Source: Mangrovimonas futianensis (GTDB lineage Bacteria > Bacteroidota > Bacteroidia > Flavobacteriales > Flavobacteriaceae). From it: a stretch of DNA of 64,000 bases. Every line of letters starts with the position of its first letter. The first letter of the stretch is position 1. The position numbers and the translations under genes were made by a program. The notes under the pieces are model-generated. The model saw nothing but the letters and a program-made list of their open reading frames with translations, did no database searches and was not told where the DNA came from. Location of the stretch: the NCBI RefSeq assembly GCF_021245805.1, contig NZ_JAJJNF010000001.1:1-64000 (forward strand), read 5' to 3'. This document shows, piece after piece, positions 32,668 through 39,856 of this stretch.

Positions 32668-33066
32668 TTAGTAAACGTAACACAATACTTCACCACCCAC
32701 TTTTTCTCTTCTTGCTTGCTTATCAGTCATTACTCCGTGAGAAGTAGAGATGATAGCAATACCAAGACCGTTTAAGATTCTAGGTAGATCTTTTGAACTT
32801 GCATACTTACGTAAACCTGGCTTACTGATTCTTTCGATCTTTTTAATGACAGGCTCCTTAGTTTCCTTATTGTACTTAAGGGCAATTTTGATAGCTCCTT
32901 GTACAGTATCTTCTTCAAATTTGTAACTTAAAATATATCCTTGATCGAATAATATTTTAGTTATCTCTTTTTTCAAATTAGAAGCAGGGATCTCAACCAC
33001 TCTGTGGCCAGCACGCACTGCGTTTCTAATTCTTGTTAAATAATCCGCAATAGGATCTGTATACAT
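32668..33066 (-). CDS. rpsH: 30S ribosomal protein S8
   Basis: A primary 16S rRNA-binding protein and, in E. coli, the repressor of the spc operon. The 132 residues begin MYTDPIADYLTRIRNA and end with 'LGIAIISTSHGVMTDKQAR…GGEVLCYVY'. A 72-base spacer, with an imperfect TTCGAG/CTCGAA hairpin near 33090-33110, separates it from rpsN. That is the loosest gap in the spc group and might hold an S8 site; I infer this only from position. Confidence 0.96.
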   Translation of the reverse strand: MYTDPIADYLTRIRNAVRAGHRVVEIPASNLKKEITKILFDQGYILSYKFEEDTVQGAIKIALKYNKETKEPVIKKIERISKPGLRKYASSKDLPRILNGLGIAIISTSHGVMTDKQARREKVGGEVLCYVY

Positions 33067-33138
33067 ACTAATTGATTTTGTGATTCCGGTTTTCGAGTAT
33101 TACGCTCTCGAACCTAAAACCTGATTATATAAATAATA

Positions 33139-33408
33139 TTACCAACTTGCTTTTTTAACTCCTGGAATTAATCCTTTGTTAGCCATTTCACGGAACATGA
33201 CACGGGAAATTCCAAATTGTCTCATATAACCTTTAGGTCTTCCTGTTAATTTGCAACGGTTGTGCATACGTACAGGAGAAGCGTTTGCAGGTAGCTTTTG
33301 TAATGCTTCATAATCACCAGCTTCTTTTAAAGCTTTACGTTTTTCAGCATATTTAGCTACTGTTTTAGCTCTTTTTACCTCACGGGCTTTCATTGATTCT
33401 TTAGCCAT
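33139..33408 (-). CDS. rpsN: 30S ribosomal protein S14, zinc-free type
   Basis: A small-subunit head protein of 89 residues. This is the long form without the C-x2-C pairs of zinc-binding S14; only one cysteine (NRCKLTGRPKGY) is present. It ends in 'GLIPGVKKASW'. It lies 3 bases after rplE. Confidence 0.96.
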   Translation of the reverse strand: MAKESMKAREVKRAKTVAKYAEKRKALKEAGDYEALQKLPANASPVRMHNRCKLTGRPKGYMRQFGISRVMFREMANKGLIPGVKKASW

Positions 33409-33411
33409 ATC

Positions 33412-33963
33412 TTAATTCTTTTGAAATGGTAATCCTAATTCTGTTAATAATGATTTTGCTTCCTTATCAGTTTGAGCAGAAGTAACAAAGGTAATATCCA
33501 TACCTGAGATTTTGTTTACCTTATCGATATCAACCTCTGGGAAGATAATTTGTTCAATAATCCCCAAATTGTAATTACCTCTTCCGTCAAAACCTGTAGC
33601 TTTGATTCCATTAAAATCTCTTACTCGCGGTAAAGCTGAAGTAATCAAACGGTCTAGAAATTCATACATTCTTTCTCCACGTAAAGTTACTTTGGCACCG
33701 ATAGGCATCCCTTTACGTAATTTGAATGAAGCCACGTCTTTTTTAGACATGGTAGAAACCGCTTTTTGTCCAGTTATCATTGTTAATTCATCCACTGCGT
33801 GGTCGATTAACTTTTTGTCTGCAACAGCAGCACCTACTCCTCTAGATAATACAATCTTTTGAAGTTTAGGAACCTGCATTACATTGTCATAACCAAATTC
33901 ATCTGTAAGAGCAGCAATTACTCTGCTTTTGTACTCTTCTTTAAGTCTCGGTGTATATCCCAT
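33412..33963 (-). CDS. rplE: 50S ribosomal protein L5
   Basis: It binds 5S rRNA and contacts P-site tRNA. The 183 residues start MGYTPRLKEEYKSRV and hold 'MTGQKAVSTMSKKDVASFKLRKGMPIGAKVTLRG' (split here only by length limits of recognition) and 'NYNLGIIEQ'. It lies 2 bases after rplX. Confidence 0.96.
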   Translation of the reverse strand: MGYTPRLKEEYKSRVIAALTDEFGYDNVMQVPKLQKIVLSRGVGAAVADKKLIDHAVDELTMITGQKAVSTMSKKDVASFKLRKGMPIGAKVTLRGERMYEFLDRLITSALPRVRDFNGIKATGFDGRGNYNLGIIEQIIFPEVDIDKVNKISGMDITFVTSAQTDKEAKSLLTELGLPFQKN

Positions 33964-33965
33964 AA

Positions 33966-34277
33966 CTATATTACTTCATTAGATTTTTTGGAAAATCTCA
34001 CTTTCTTATCACCTTCCATTTTCAATCCAACTCTTGTTGTCTCACCTTTTGAGGTCAGCAAAGATAAGTTAGAAATATGAATTGGCGCTTCTTTTTCTAC
34101 GATTCCTCCTTGAGGGTTCTGTGCACTTGGCTTGTTGTGTTTCTTAATCAAGTTTACACCCTCAACGATCGCTTTGTTCTTATCTATTAATACTTGTAAA
34201 ACCTTACCTTCAGCACCTTTGTGGTCTCCTGCGATAACTTTTACTGTATCTCCTGATTTTATTTTAAGCTTTGTCAT
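33966..34277 (-). CDS. rplX: 50S ribosomal protein L24
   Basis: An assembly-initiating protein at the exit-tunnel rim, with a KOW motif ('VKVIAGDHKGAEGKVLQV'). The preferred start is the ATG at 34277 (MTKLKIKSGDTV), giving 103 residues as in relatives. An ATG at 34289 shares one base with the rplN stop (TAATG) and would add four residues; this coupled start is a real alternative. Confidence 0.93.
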   Translation of the reverse strand: MTKLKIKSGDTVKVIAGDHKGAEGKVLQVLIDKNKAIVEGVNLIKKHNKPSAQNPQGGIVEKEAPIHISNLSLLTSKGETTRVGLKMEGDKKVRFSKKSNEVI

Positions 34278-34288
34278 CTTATTTTTCA

Positions 34289-34657
34289 TTAAAGCACTTC
34301 TGGTGCCAATGATACAATTTTCATGAATTGTTTATCACGAAGTTCTCTAGCAACAGGACCAAATACACGTGTACCTCTCATCTCACCTTGAGCATTTAAA
34401 AGCACACAAGCATTGTCATCGAATCTTATATAAGATCCGTCTGGTCTTCTTACTTCTTTTACAGTACGCACTACTACAGCAGTAGAAACAGCACCTTTCT
34501 TAACGTTACCATTAGGAGTAGCTTCTTTAACTGAAACTACAATTTTGTCTCCTAAGGAAGCATATCTTTTTTTAGTACCACCAAGAACACGAATAGTTAG
34601 TACTTCTTTAGCTCCTGTATTGTCAGCTACTTTTAATCTTGATTCTGTCTGTACCAT
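34289..34657 (-). CDS. rplN: 50S ribosomal protein L14
   Basis: A protein at the subunit interface. The 122 residues start MVQTESRLKVADNTGAKE and contain 'RRPDGSYIRFDDNACVLLN' and 'GTRVFGPVARELR'. It lies 2 bases after rpsQ. Confidence 0.97.
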   Translation of the reverse strand: MVQTESRLKVADNTGAKEVLTIRVLGGTKKRYASLGDKIVVSVKEATPNGNVKKGAVSTAVVVRTVKEVRRPDGSYIRFDDNACVLLNAQGEMRGTRVFGPVARELRDKQFMKIVSLAPEVL

Positions 34658-34659
34658 AA

Positions 34660-34917
34660 TTACTTCGCTCTTTCAATTATTTCAACTAATCTCCAGCACT
34701 TAGATTTACTCATAGGTCTAGTTTCCATGATCCTTACAGTATCTCCAATGTTGCATTCGTTTGTTTCGTCGTGTGCGACATATTTCTTAGTCTTTAACAC
34801 GAACTTACCATACATAGGGTGCTTTACTTTTTTCACCTCAGAAACTACAATAGATTTCTGCATTTTGTTACTCGTAACAACACCTATACGTTCTTTTCTT
34901 AAATTTCTTGTTTCCAT
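34660..34917 (-). CDS. rpsQ: 30S ribosomal protein S17
   Basis: An OB-fold 16S rRNA-binding protein of 85 residues. It has 'KERIGVVTSNKMQKSIVVSEVKK' and the signature 'GDTVRIMETRPMSKSKCWRL'. It lies 11 bases after rpmC. Confidence 0.97.
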   Translation of the reverse strand: METRNLRKERIGVVTSNKMQKSIVVSEVKKVKHPMYGKFVLKTKKYVAHDETNECNIGDTVRIMETRPMSKSKCWRLVEIIERAK

Positions 34918-34928
34918 TTTCTGCAGAC

Positions 34929-35120
34929 TTATTGTAATTCTCTTTTAGTTAATTCAGTCGCAATTCTAGCTACTGTTCTTCTTGCAGAACGAAGTTGAAT
35001 TGGATTCTCTAGAGGAGAAATAGCGTGAGCCATTTTCAATTCTGCATAGCTCTGTTTTGTCTCACTAAGTTTTTCCTGTAACTCAGCTACAGATAATTCT
35101 TTAATTTCTGATTGTTTCAT
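34929..35120 (-). CDS. rpmC: 50S ribosomal protein L29
   Basis: A small two-helix protein at the exit tunnel that helps dock trigger factor and SRP. It has 63 residues from ATG 35120 (MKQSEIKELSVAEL). An in-frame extension to 35159 would overlap rplP and is not used by relatives, so I rejected it. Confidence 0.95.
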   Translation of the reverse strand: MKQSEIKELSVAELQEKLSETKQSYAELKMAHAISPLENPIQLRSARRTVARIATELTKRELQ

Positions 35121-35133
35121 AATATCAAATAAA

Positions 35134-35553
35134 TTATGCTTCGTAATCTCTTGCAACAATGAACTTAGTTTTAACCGGTAACTTTTGAGCGGCTAAACGC
35201 AATGCTTCTTTAGCAGTTTCTAAAGGCACTCCACCTACTTCAAAAAGTATTCTACCTGGTTTAACAACAGCAGCCCAATATTCAACAGCACCTTTACCTT
35301 TACCCATACGTACCTCTAGAGGCTTCTTCGTGATTGGCTTATCTGGGAAAATCTTAATCCAGATAGATCCTTCTCTCTTCATATAACGGGTTGCAGCAAT
35401 ACGTGCAGCTTCAATTTGACGTGCTGTAACAAAACTTGAGTCTAATGATTTTATTCCAAAAGTACCACTTGAAAGACGGTGCCCTCTTCCGGCATTTCCT
35501 TTCATGCGTCCTTTTTGTTGCTTACGAAATTTTGTTCTTTTAGGCTGTAACAT
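35134..35553 (-). CDS. rplP: 50S ribosomal protein L16
   Basis: It helps shape the A-site and peptidyl-transferase region. The 139 residues begin MLQPKRTKFRKQQKGR and include 'RMGKGKGAVEYWAAVVKPGRILFEV'-type core segments (GKGKGAVEYW). It lies 20 bases after rpsC. Confidence 0.97.
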   Translation of the reverse strand: MLQPKRTKFRKQQKGRMKGNAGRGHRLSSGTFGIKSLDSSFVTARQIEAARIAATRYMKREGSIWIKIFPDKPITKKPLEVRMGKGKGAVEYWAAVVKPGRILFEVGGVPLETAKEALRLAAQKLPVKTKFIVARDYEA

Positions 35554-35573
35554 GATTTCTGTTCTTTAAAAAA

Positions 35574-36296
35574 TTACTTTCTGCGACGAGATTTGTTATT
35601 GTTGTTACCTCGTCCACCTCCACCTTTTCCTTGCTTCTTAGATAGACCAACAAGCGGAGAAAGCTCTCTTTTACCATATACTTCGCCTTTCATAATCCAC
35701 ACTTTAACACCCAATCTACCATAAGTAGTATGAGCTTCTACAAGTGCATAATCAATATCGGCTCTAAATGTTGATAATGGAATACGTCCTTCTTTGTAGT
35801 GTTCGCTACGTGCCATTTCAGCACCGTTTAAACGACCACTAATTTGAATTTTAATTCCTTCAGCATTCATTCTCATGGTAGCGGCAATTGCCATTTTGAT
35901 AGCACGTCTGTAAGAAATACGATTCTCAATTTGACGAGCTATACTAGAAGCTACCAAGTACGCATCAAGTTCCGGTCTTTTAATTTCAAAGATGTTAATT
36001 TGAACCTCTTTGCCAGTAATTTTCTTAAGCTCTTCTTTTAACTTATCTACCTCTTGACCACCTTTCCCGATAATGATACCAGGTCTTGCAGTAGTGATAG
36101 TAACGGTTACAAGTTTAAGCGTACGCTCAATAATTACTCTTGATACACTAGCTTTAGATAGACGAGCATGAATATACTTTCTGATCTTATCGTCTTCGGC
36201 AAGTTTATCACCATAATCGTCTCCTCCATACCAGTTAGACTCCCATCCTCTGATAATTCCTAAGCGATTCCCGATTGGATTTGTCTTTTGTCCCAT
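35574..36296 (-). CDS. rpsC: 30S ribosomal protein S3
   Basis: It forms part of the mRNA entry tunnel and helicase. The 240 residues start MGQKTNPIGNRLGIIRGWES, with a KH domain around 'TARPGIIIGKGGQEVDKLKEEL' and the C-terminal domain 'GRLNGAEMARSEHYKEGR'. A Gly/Asn/Lys-rich tail of about 20 residues extends the end. It lies 9 bases after rplV. Confidence 0.97.
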   Translation of the reverse strand: MGQKTNPIGNRLGIIRGWESNWYGGDDYGDKLAEDDKIRKYIHARLSKASVSRVIIERTLKLVTVTITTARPGIIIGKGGQEVDKLKEELKKITGKEVQINIFEIKRPELDAYLVASSIARQIENRISYRRAIKMAIAATMRMNAEGIKIQISGRLNGAEMARSEHYKEGRIPLSTFRADIDYALVEAHTTYGRLGVKVWIMKGEVYGKRELSPLVGLSKKQGKGGGGRGNNNNKSRRRK

Positions 36297-36305
36297 ACTC
36301 TTATC

Positions 36306-36713
36306 TTAGCTTTGTGTGTTATTGTTAGCTCCAACCACTAAAGTAACATGGTTAGAACGTTTTCTAATTCTGTGTGCACGACCTTGTGGTGCTGGACGCA
36401 ATCTTTTCAACATTGCTCCGCCATCCACTTTAATCTCTTTAACAAACAATTCAGCTGTTTCAATATCAGCATCTTCGTTTTTAGCTTGCCAGTTTGCAAT
36501 TGCAGACAATAACAATTTCTCTAAACGGTTAGATGCTTCTTTCTTACTGAATTTCAAAATATTAAGAGCTTTCTCTACGCTTTCACCTCTTACTAAATCA
36601 GCTACTAAACGCATTTTTCTTGGAGATGTAGGACAGTTATTAAGCTTAGCAAAAGCAACTTGCTTCTTCTGTTCTTTAATAGCGTCCGCCATTTGTTTTT
36701 TACGACTTCCCAT
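36306..36713 (-). CDS. rplV: 50S ribosomal protein L22
   Basis: It lines the peptide exit tunnel. The 135 residues carry 'CPTSPRKMRLVADLVRGESVEKALNIL' as the N-terminal core and the tunnel loop 'AMLKRLRPAPQGRAHRIRKRSNH'-like motif (RAHRIRKRSNH). It lies 6 bases after rpsS. Confidence 0.96.
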   Translation of the reverse strand: MGSRKKQMADAIKEQKKQVAFAKLNNCPTSPRKMRLVADLVRGESVEKALNILKFSKKEASNRLEKLLLSAIANWQAKNEDADIETAELFVKEIKVDGGAMLKRLRPAPQGRAHRIRKRSNHVTLVVGANNNTQS

Positions 36714-36719
36714 AGCTTA

Positions 36720-36998
36720 TTACTTTTTACCTTTGTTTTTTGCACCTGCGTGACCTCTAAAAGATCTAGTTGGTGAAAATTCTCCTAATTTATGTCCTAC
36801 CATATTTTCAGTTACATAAACTGGCACAAATTGACGCCCGTTATGTACTGCAATAGTTTGTCCAACGAAATCTGGAGTAATCATACTTGCTCTAGACCAA
36901 GTTTTAATGACTGTTTTTTTACCAGATTCTACGTTATCTTGAACTTTTTTGTCTAATTTATAATGAACGTAAGGTCCTTTTTTTAATGATCTTGCCAT
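36720..36998 (-). CDS. rpsS: 30S ribosomal protein S19
   Basis: A head protein near the A-site tRNA. The 92 residues start MARSLKKGPYVHYKL and contain 'WSRASMITPDFVGQTIAVHNG' and 'MVGHKLGEFSPTRSFRGHAG'. It lies 6 bases after rplB. Confidence 0.97.
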   Translation of the reverse strand: MARSLKKGPYVHYKLDKKVQDNVESGKKTVIKTWSRASMITPDFVGQTIAVHNGRQFVPVYVTENMVGHKLGEFSPTRSFRGHAGAKNKGKK

Positions 36999-37004
36999 GA
37001 CTTA

Positions 37005-37829
37005 TTATTTCTTTCTACGTTCTACAATATACTTATTACTCGCTTTTGTCTTAGAACGGGTTCTATAACCTTTAGCAGGTATACCTTTTCTAGAACGTGG
37101 ATGACCTCCTGAAGCACGACCTTCACCACCACCCATTGGGTGATCTACTGGGTTCATTACTACTGGTCTAGTTCTTGGTCTTCTACCTAACCATCTAGAT
37201 CTACCAGCTTTACCAGATACCATTAATTGGTGATCTGAATTGGAAACAACACCGATGGTTGCCATACAAGCAGACAATATCATTCTTGTTTCACCAGATG
37301 GCAATTTGATAGTAGCATACTTACCTTCCTTAGCCATTAATTGTGCAAAAGTACCAGCACTTCTTGCCATTACAGCACCTTGACCTGGTCTTAACTCAAC
37401 ACAACTAATAATAGTTCCTAATGGGATGTTTGCTAATGGCATTGCGTTACCAATTTCTGTTGGCACCACTTCACCAGAAACAACAGTTTGTCCAACTTGT
37501 AATCCGTTTGGAGCTACCATATATCTCTTCTCTCCATCTTCATAATTCAATAGAGCGATGAATGCAGTTCTGTTTGGATCGTATTCAATTGACATTACTT
37601 CAGCTGGAACATTTGCTTTGTTACGCTTGAAGTCAATGATACGATATCTCTTTTTGTGACCACCACCTAAATAGCGCATGGTCATCTTTCCTTGACTGTT
37701 TCTACCACCAGATTTTTTCTTCGGAGCTAATAAACTTTTCTCCGGCTTATCAGTAGTAATGGCGTCAAACCCATTTACTACTCTAAAACGCTGACCTGGC
37801 GTGATTGGTTTTAATTTTCTTACTGACAT
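37005..37829 (-). CDS. rplB: 50S ribosomal protein L2
   Basis: It is essential for subunit joining and peptidyl-transferase organisation. The 274 residues start with 'RKLKPITPGQRFRVVNGFD' and contain 'GGGHKKRYRIIDFKRNK'. The C-terminal 'MNPVDHPMGGGEGRASGGHP' segment holds the critical histidine. It lies 12 bases after rplW. Confidence 0.98.
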   Translation of the reverse strand: MSVRKLKPITPGQRFRVVNGFDAITTDKPEKSLLAPKKKSGGRNSQGKMTMRYLGGGHKKRYRIIDFKRNKANVPAEVMSIEYDPNRTAFIALLNYEDGEKRYMVAPNGLQVGQTVVSGEVVPTEIGNAMPLANIPLGTIISCVELRPGQGAVMARSAGTFAQLMAKEGKYATIKLPSGETRMILSACMATIGVVSNSDHQLMVSGKAGRSRWLGRRPRTRPVVMNPVDHPMGGGEGRASGGHPRSRKGIPAKGYRTRSKTKASNKYIVERRKK

Positions 37830-37841
37830 CTTTTTGTCTTA

Positions 37842-38132
37842 TTACATATTGCTATATAAATCAATCACCTCTCCGTCACTCACAGTTACAATTGCTTTTT
37901 TGATAGCATTTGTTTTACCGTGCTGAATCCCAGTTTTTGTATAACGGGTTCTTCTTTCTGGACGGACATTTATCGTACGAACTTGTTCAACAGAAACACC
38001 ATAAGCAGCTTCAACCGCTTTTTTAATTTCTACCTTGTTCGCCTTTTGGCTCACTTCAAAAGCGTAAGCATTCAAAGTTTCACTTTGAGTAGTCGCTTTT
38101 TCAGTAATAATAGGTTTTATTAAAATACTCAT
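37842..38132 (-). CDS. rplW: 50S ribosomal protein L23
   Basis: A docking site for trigger factor and SRP at the exit tunnel. The 96 residues include 'IIKPIITEKATTQSETLNAYAFEV' and 'KVEIKKAVEAAYGVSVEQV'. It lies 8 bases after rplD. Confidence 0.96.
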   Translation of the reverse strand: MSILIKPIITEKATTQSETLNAYAFEVSQKANKVEIKKAVEAAYGVSVEQVRTINVRPERRTRYTKTGIQHGKTNAIKKAIVTVSDGEVIDLYSNM

Positions 38133-38140
38133 TGCCTTCC

Positions 38141-38770
38141 TTATTTACTTAAATTCGATTCAATTCCTTCTAATGAGCTCTCTAAAAGCACCACTTGATT
38201 CGCATTCAAAATCTTGTAAGTGTTTAATTCTGAGTTATTTACAACTTCAGACCCTTTTAAATTGCGCGACGACAAATATACATTATTATTTGATGCACCC
38301 AACACAAACAAAGATTTTTTATCCTCTAGTCCTAAGGCTTTTAGCACAGCTGTAAAGCTCTTAGTCTTTGGAGTATCAAATGAAAAATCTTCTAATACTA
38401 CGATAGAGTTTTCATTTGCCTTAATTGATAAAGCTGATTTTCTAGCTAAACGCTTAAGGTTCTTGTTCAATTTGAAACCGTAGTTTCTAGGAGTAGGACC
38501 AAACATACGTCCACCACCTTTAAAAACTCCAGACTTGATACTACCAGCTCTTGCTGTACCAGTACCTTTCTGTTTTTTAATTTTTCTAGTACTACCTGCA
38601 ATCTCTGCTCTTTCTTTAGACTTGTGAGTTCCTTGTCTTTGGTTAGCCAAGTATTGTTTCACGTCTAAATAAACAGCATGGTTGTTAGGCTCAATAGCAA
38701 ACACATCTTTAGAAAGCTCAACCTTTCTACCTGTGTCTTTTCCGTTTATATCTAAAACTGCTACTTTCAT
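38141..38770 (-). CDS. rplD: 50S ribosomal protein L4
   Basis: A tunnel-lining protein; in E. coli it also represses the S10 operon. It has 209 residues from ATG 38770 (MKVAVLDINGKDTGR), with the tunnel loop 'STRKIKKQKGTGTARAGSIKS' region (KQKGTGTARAG) and 'RNYGFKLNKNLKRLA'. The ATG shares one base with the rplC stop (TAATG), which implies translational coupling and rules out the longer upstream extension. Confidence 0.96.
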   Translation of the reverse strand: MKVAVLDINGKDTGRKVELSKDVFAIEPNNHAVYLDVKQYLANQRQGTHKSKERAEIAGSTRKIKKQKGTGTARAGSIKSGVFKGGGRMFGPTPRNYGFKLNKNLKRLARKSALSIKANENSIVVLEDFSFDTPKTKSFTAVLKALGLEDKKSLFVLGASNNNVYLSSRNLKGSEVVNNSELNTYKILNANQVVLLESSLEGIESNLSK

Positions 38771-39387
38771 TACTTCTCGATAATTACATAAGAGTTTTTG
38801 TGTCCAGGAACACATCCTTTAACAACAAGTAAGTTCTTTTCAGGAACTACTTTTAATACTCTTAAATTTTCAACTTTTACTTTTTCACCACCCATACGGC
38901 CAGCCATACGTATTCCCTTGAATACACGTGCTGGATAAGAAGCAGCTCCAATAGATCCTGGTGCTCTTAAACGGTTATGTTGACCGTGAGTAGCTTGACC
39001 TACACCACCAAAACCATGACGTTTAACAACCCCTTGGAATCCTTTTCCTTTTGAAACTCCAGAGATATCAACAAACTCTCCTTCAACAAAATGCTCAACA
39101 GTGATTGCATCACCTAATTTGTACTCCGCATCAAAACCTTGAAATTCTACGACTTTGCGCTTAACAGAAGTACCAGCTTTTTTGGCGTGACCAATTTCAG
39201 CTTTAGTAGCACTTTTTTCTGTCGCGTCATCGAAACCAAGTTGTAAAGCTGTATAGCCATCAACTTCTTCGGTTCTGACTTGGGTAACGATACATGGACC
39301 TGCTTCGATAACAGTACAAGGAATGTTCTTTCCTTTGTCATCAAAAATGCTGGTCATTCCGATCTTTTTTCCAATTAACCCAGACAT
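38770..39387 (-). CDS. rplC: 50S ribosomal protein L3
   Basis: An early-assembly protein near the peptidyl-transferase centre. The 205 residues start MSGLIGKKIGMTSIFDDKGK. The central extension 'GVVKRHGFGGVGQATHGQ' carries the glutamine that is methylated in other species, and 'GRMGGEKVKVENL' follows. It is separated from rpsJ by a 152-base gap that contains a terminator-like hairpin. Confidence 0.97.
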   Translation of the reverse strand: MSGLIGKKIGMTSIFDDKGKNIPCTVIEAGPCIVTQVRTEEVDGYTALQLGFDDATEKSATKAEIGHAKKAGTSVKRKVVEFQGFDAEYKLGDAITVEHFVEGEFVDISGVSKGKGFQGVVKRHGFGGVGQATHGQHNRLRAPGSIGAASYPARVFKGIRMAGRMGGEKVKVENLRVLKVVPEKNLLVVKGCVPGHKNSYVIIEK

Positions 39388-39422
39388 AATTATTAATTTA
39401 ATTTATTATTACTTACTTATTT

Positions 39423-39459
39423 AAAAAACTTCAGGGTCAAAATACCTTTCAACCCTGAA
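39423..39459 (-). terminator. Terminator or attenuator between rpsJ and rplC
   Basis: An 8-bp perfect stem (39430-39437 with 39452-39459) is followed leftward, after two bases, by six T residues. It splits the str group from the S10 group and leaves only 35 bases before the rplC start, with no TAnnTTTG box in between. That favours a read-through attenuator over a full stop. Confidence 0.55.
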
Positions 39460-39539
39460 TTGTATTTTTTCCGTTTTTCCTTTGCACGCAGCTCCGGACA
39501 TGTACTTGTCAACTTATCCAGCTAACAAACGAAGTGTAC

Positions 39540-39845
39540 TTACACTTTGATCTCTACTTCAACTCCACTTGGCAATTCAAGCTTCATTAAAGCGTCGATA
39601 GTCTTTGAGGAAGAACTATAGATATCCAATAATCTCTTATAAGAGCTTAATTGGAATTGCTCTCTACTCTTCTTGTTTACGTGCGGAGAACGTAGTACAG
39701 TGAAAATTTTCTTGTGTGTTGGTAATGGAATTGGTCCAGTTACAACAGCTCCAGTACTTTTTACTGTCTTCACAATCTTATCAGCAGACTTATCTACTAA
39801 ATTGTGATCGTATGATTTTAATTTTATTCTAATTTTTTGACTCAT
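39540..39845 (-). CDS. rpsJ: 30S ribosomal protein S10
   Basis: It is part of the 30S head and, as NusE, of transcription antitermination complexes. The 101 residues start MSQKIRIKLKSYDHNLVDKS and contain 'GPIPLPTHKKIFTVLRSPHVNKKSREQF'-type core segments (PLPTHKKIFTVLRSPH). It lies 11 bases after fusA, so it belongs to the str transcript rather than heading the S10 group. Confidence 0.97.
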   Translation of the reverse strand: MSQKIRIKLKSYDHNLVDKSADKIVKTVKSTGAVVTGPIPLPTHKKIFTVLRSPHVNKKSREQFQLSSYKRLLDIYSSSSKTIDALMKLELPSGVEVEIKV

Positions 39846-39856
39846 TTCCTTAAAAT

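Noticed and set aside
36316..36753. 145-codon open frame on the plus strand
   Set aside because: It lies entirely antisense to rplV and the end of rpsS. Its composition mirrors the real genes and it has no promoter or relatives I recognise.
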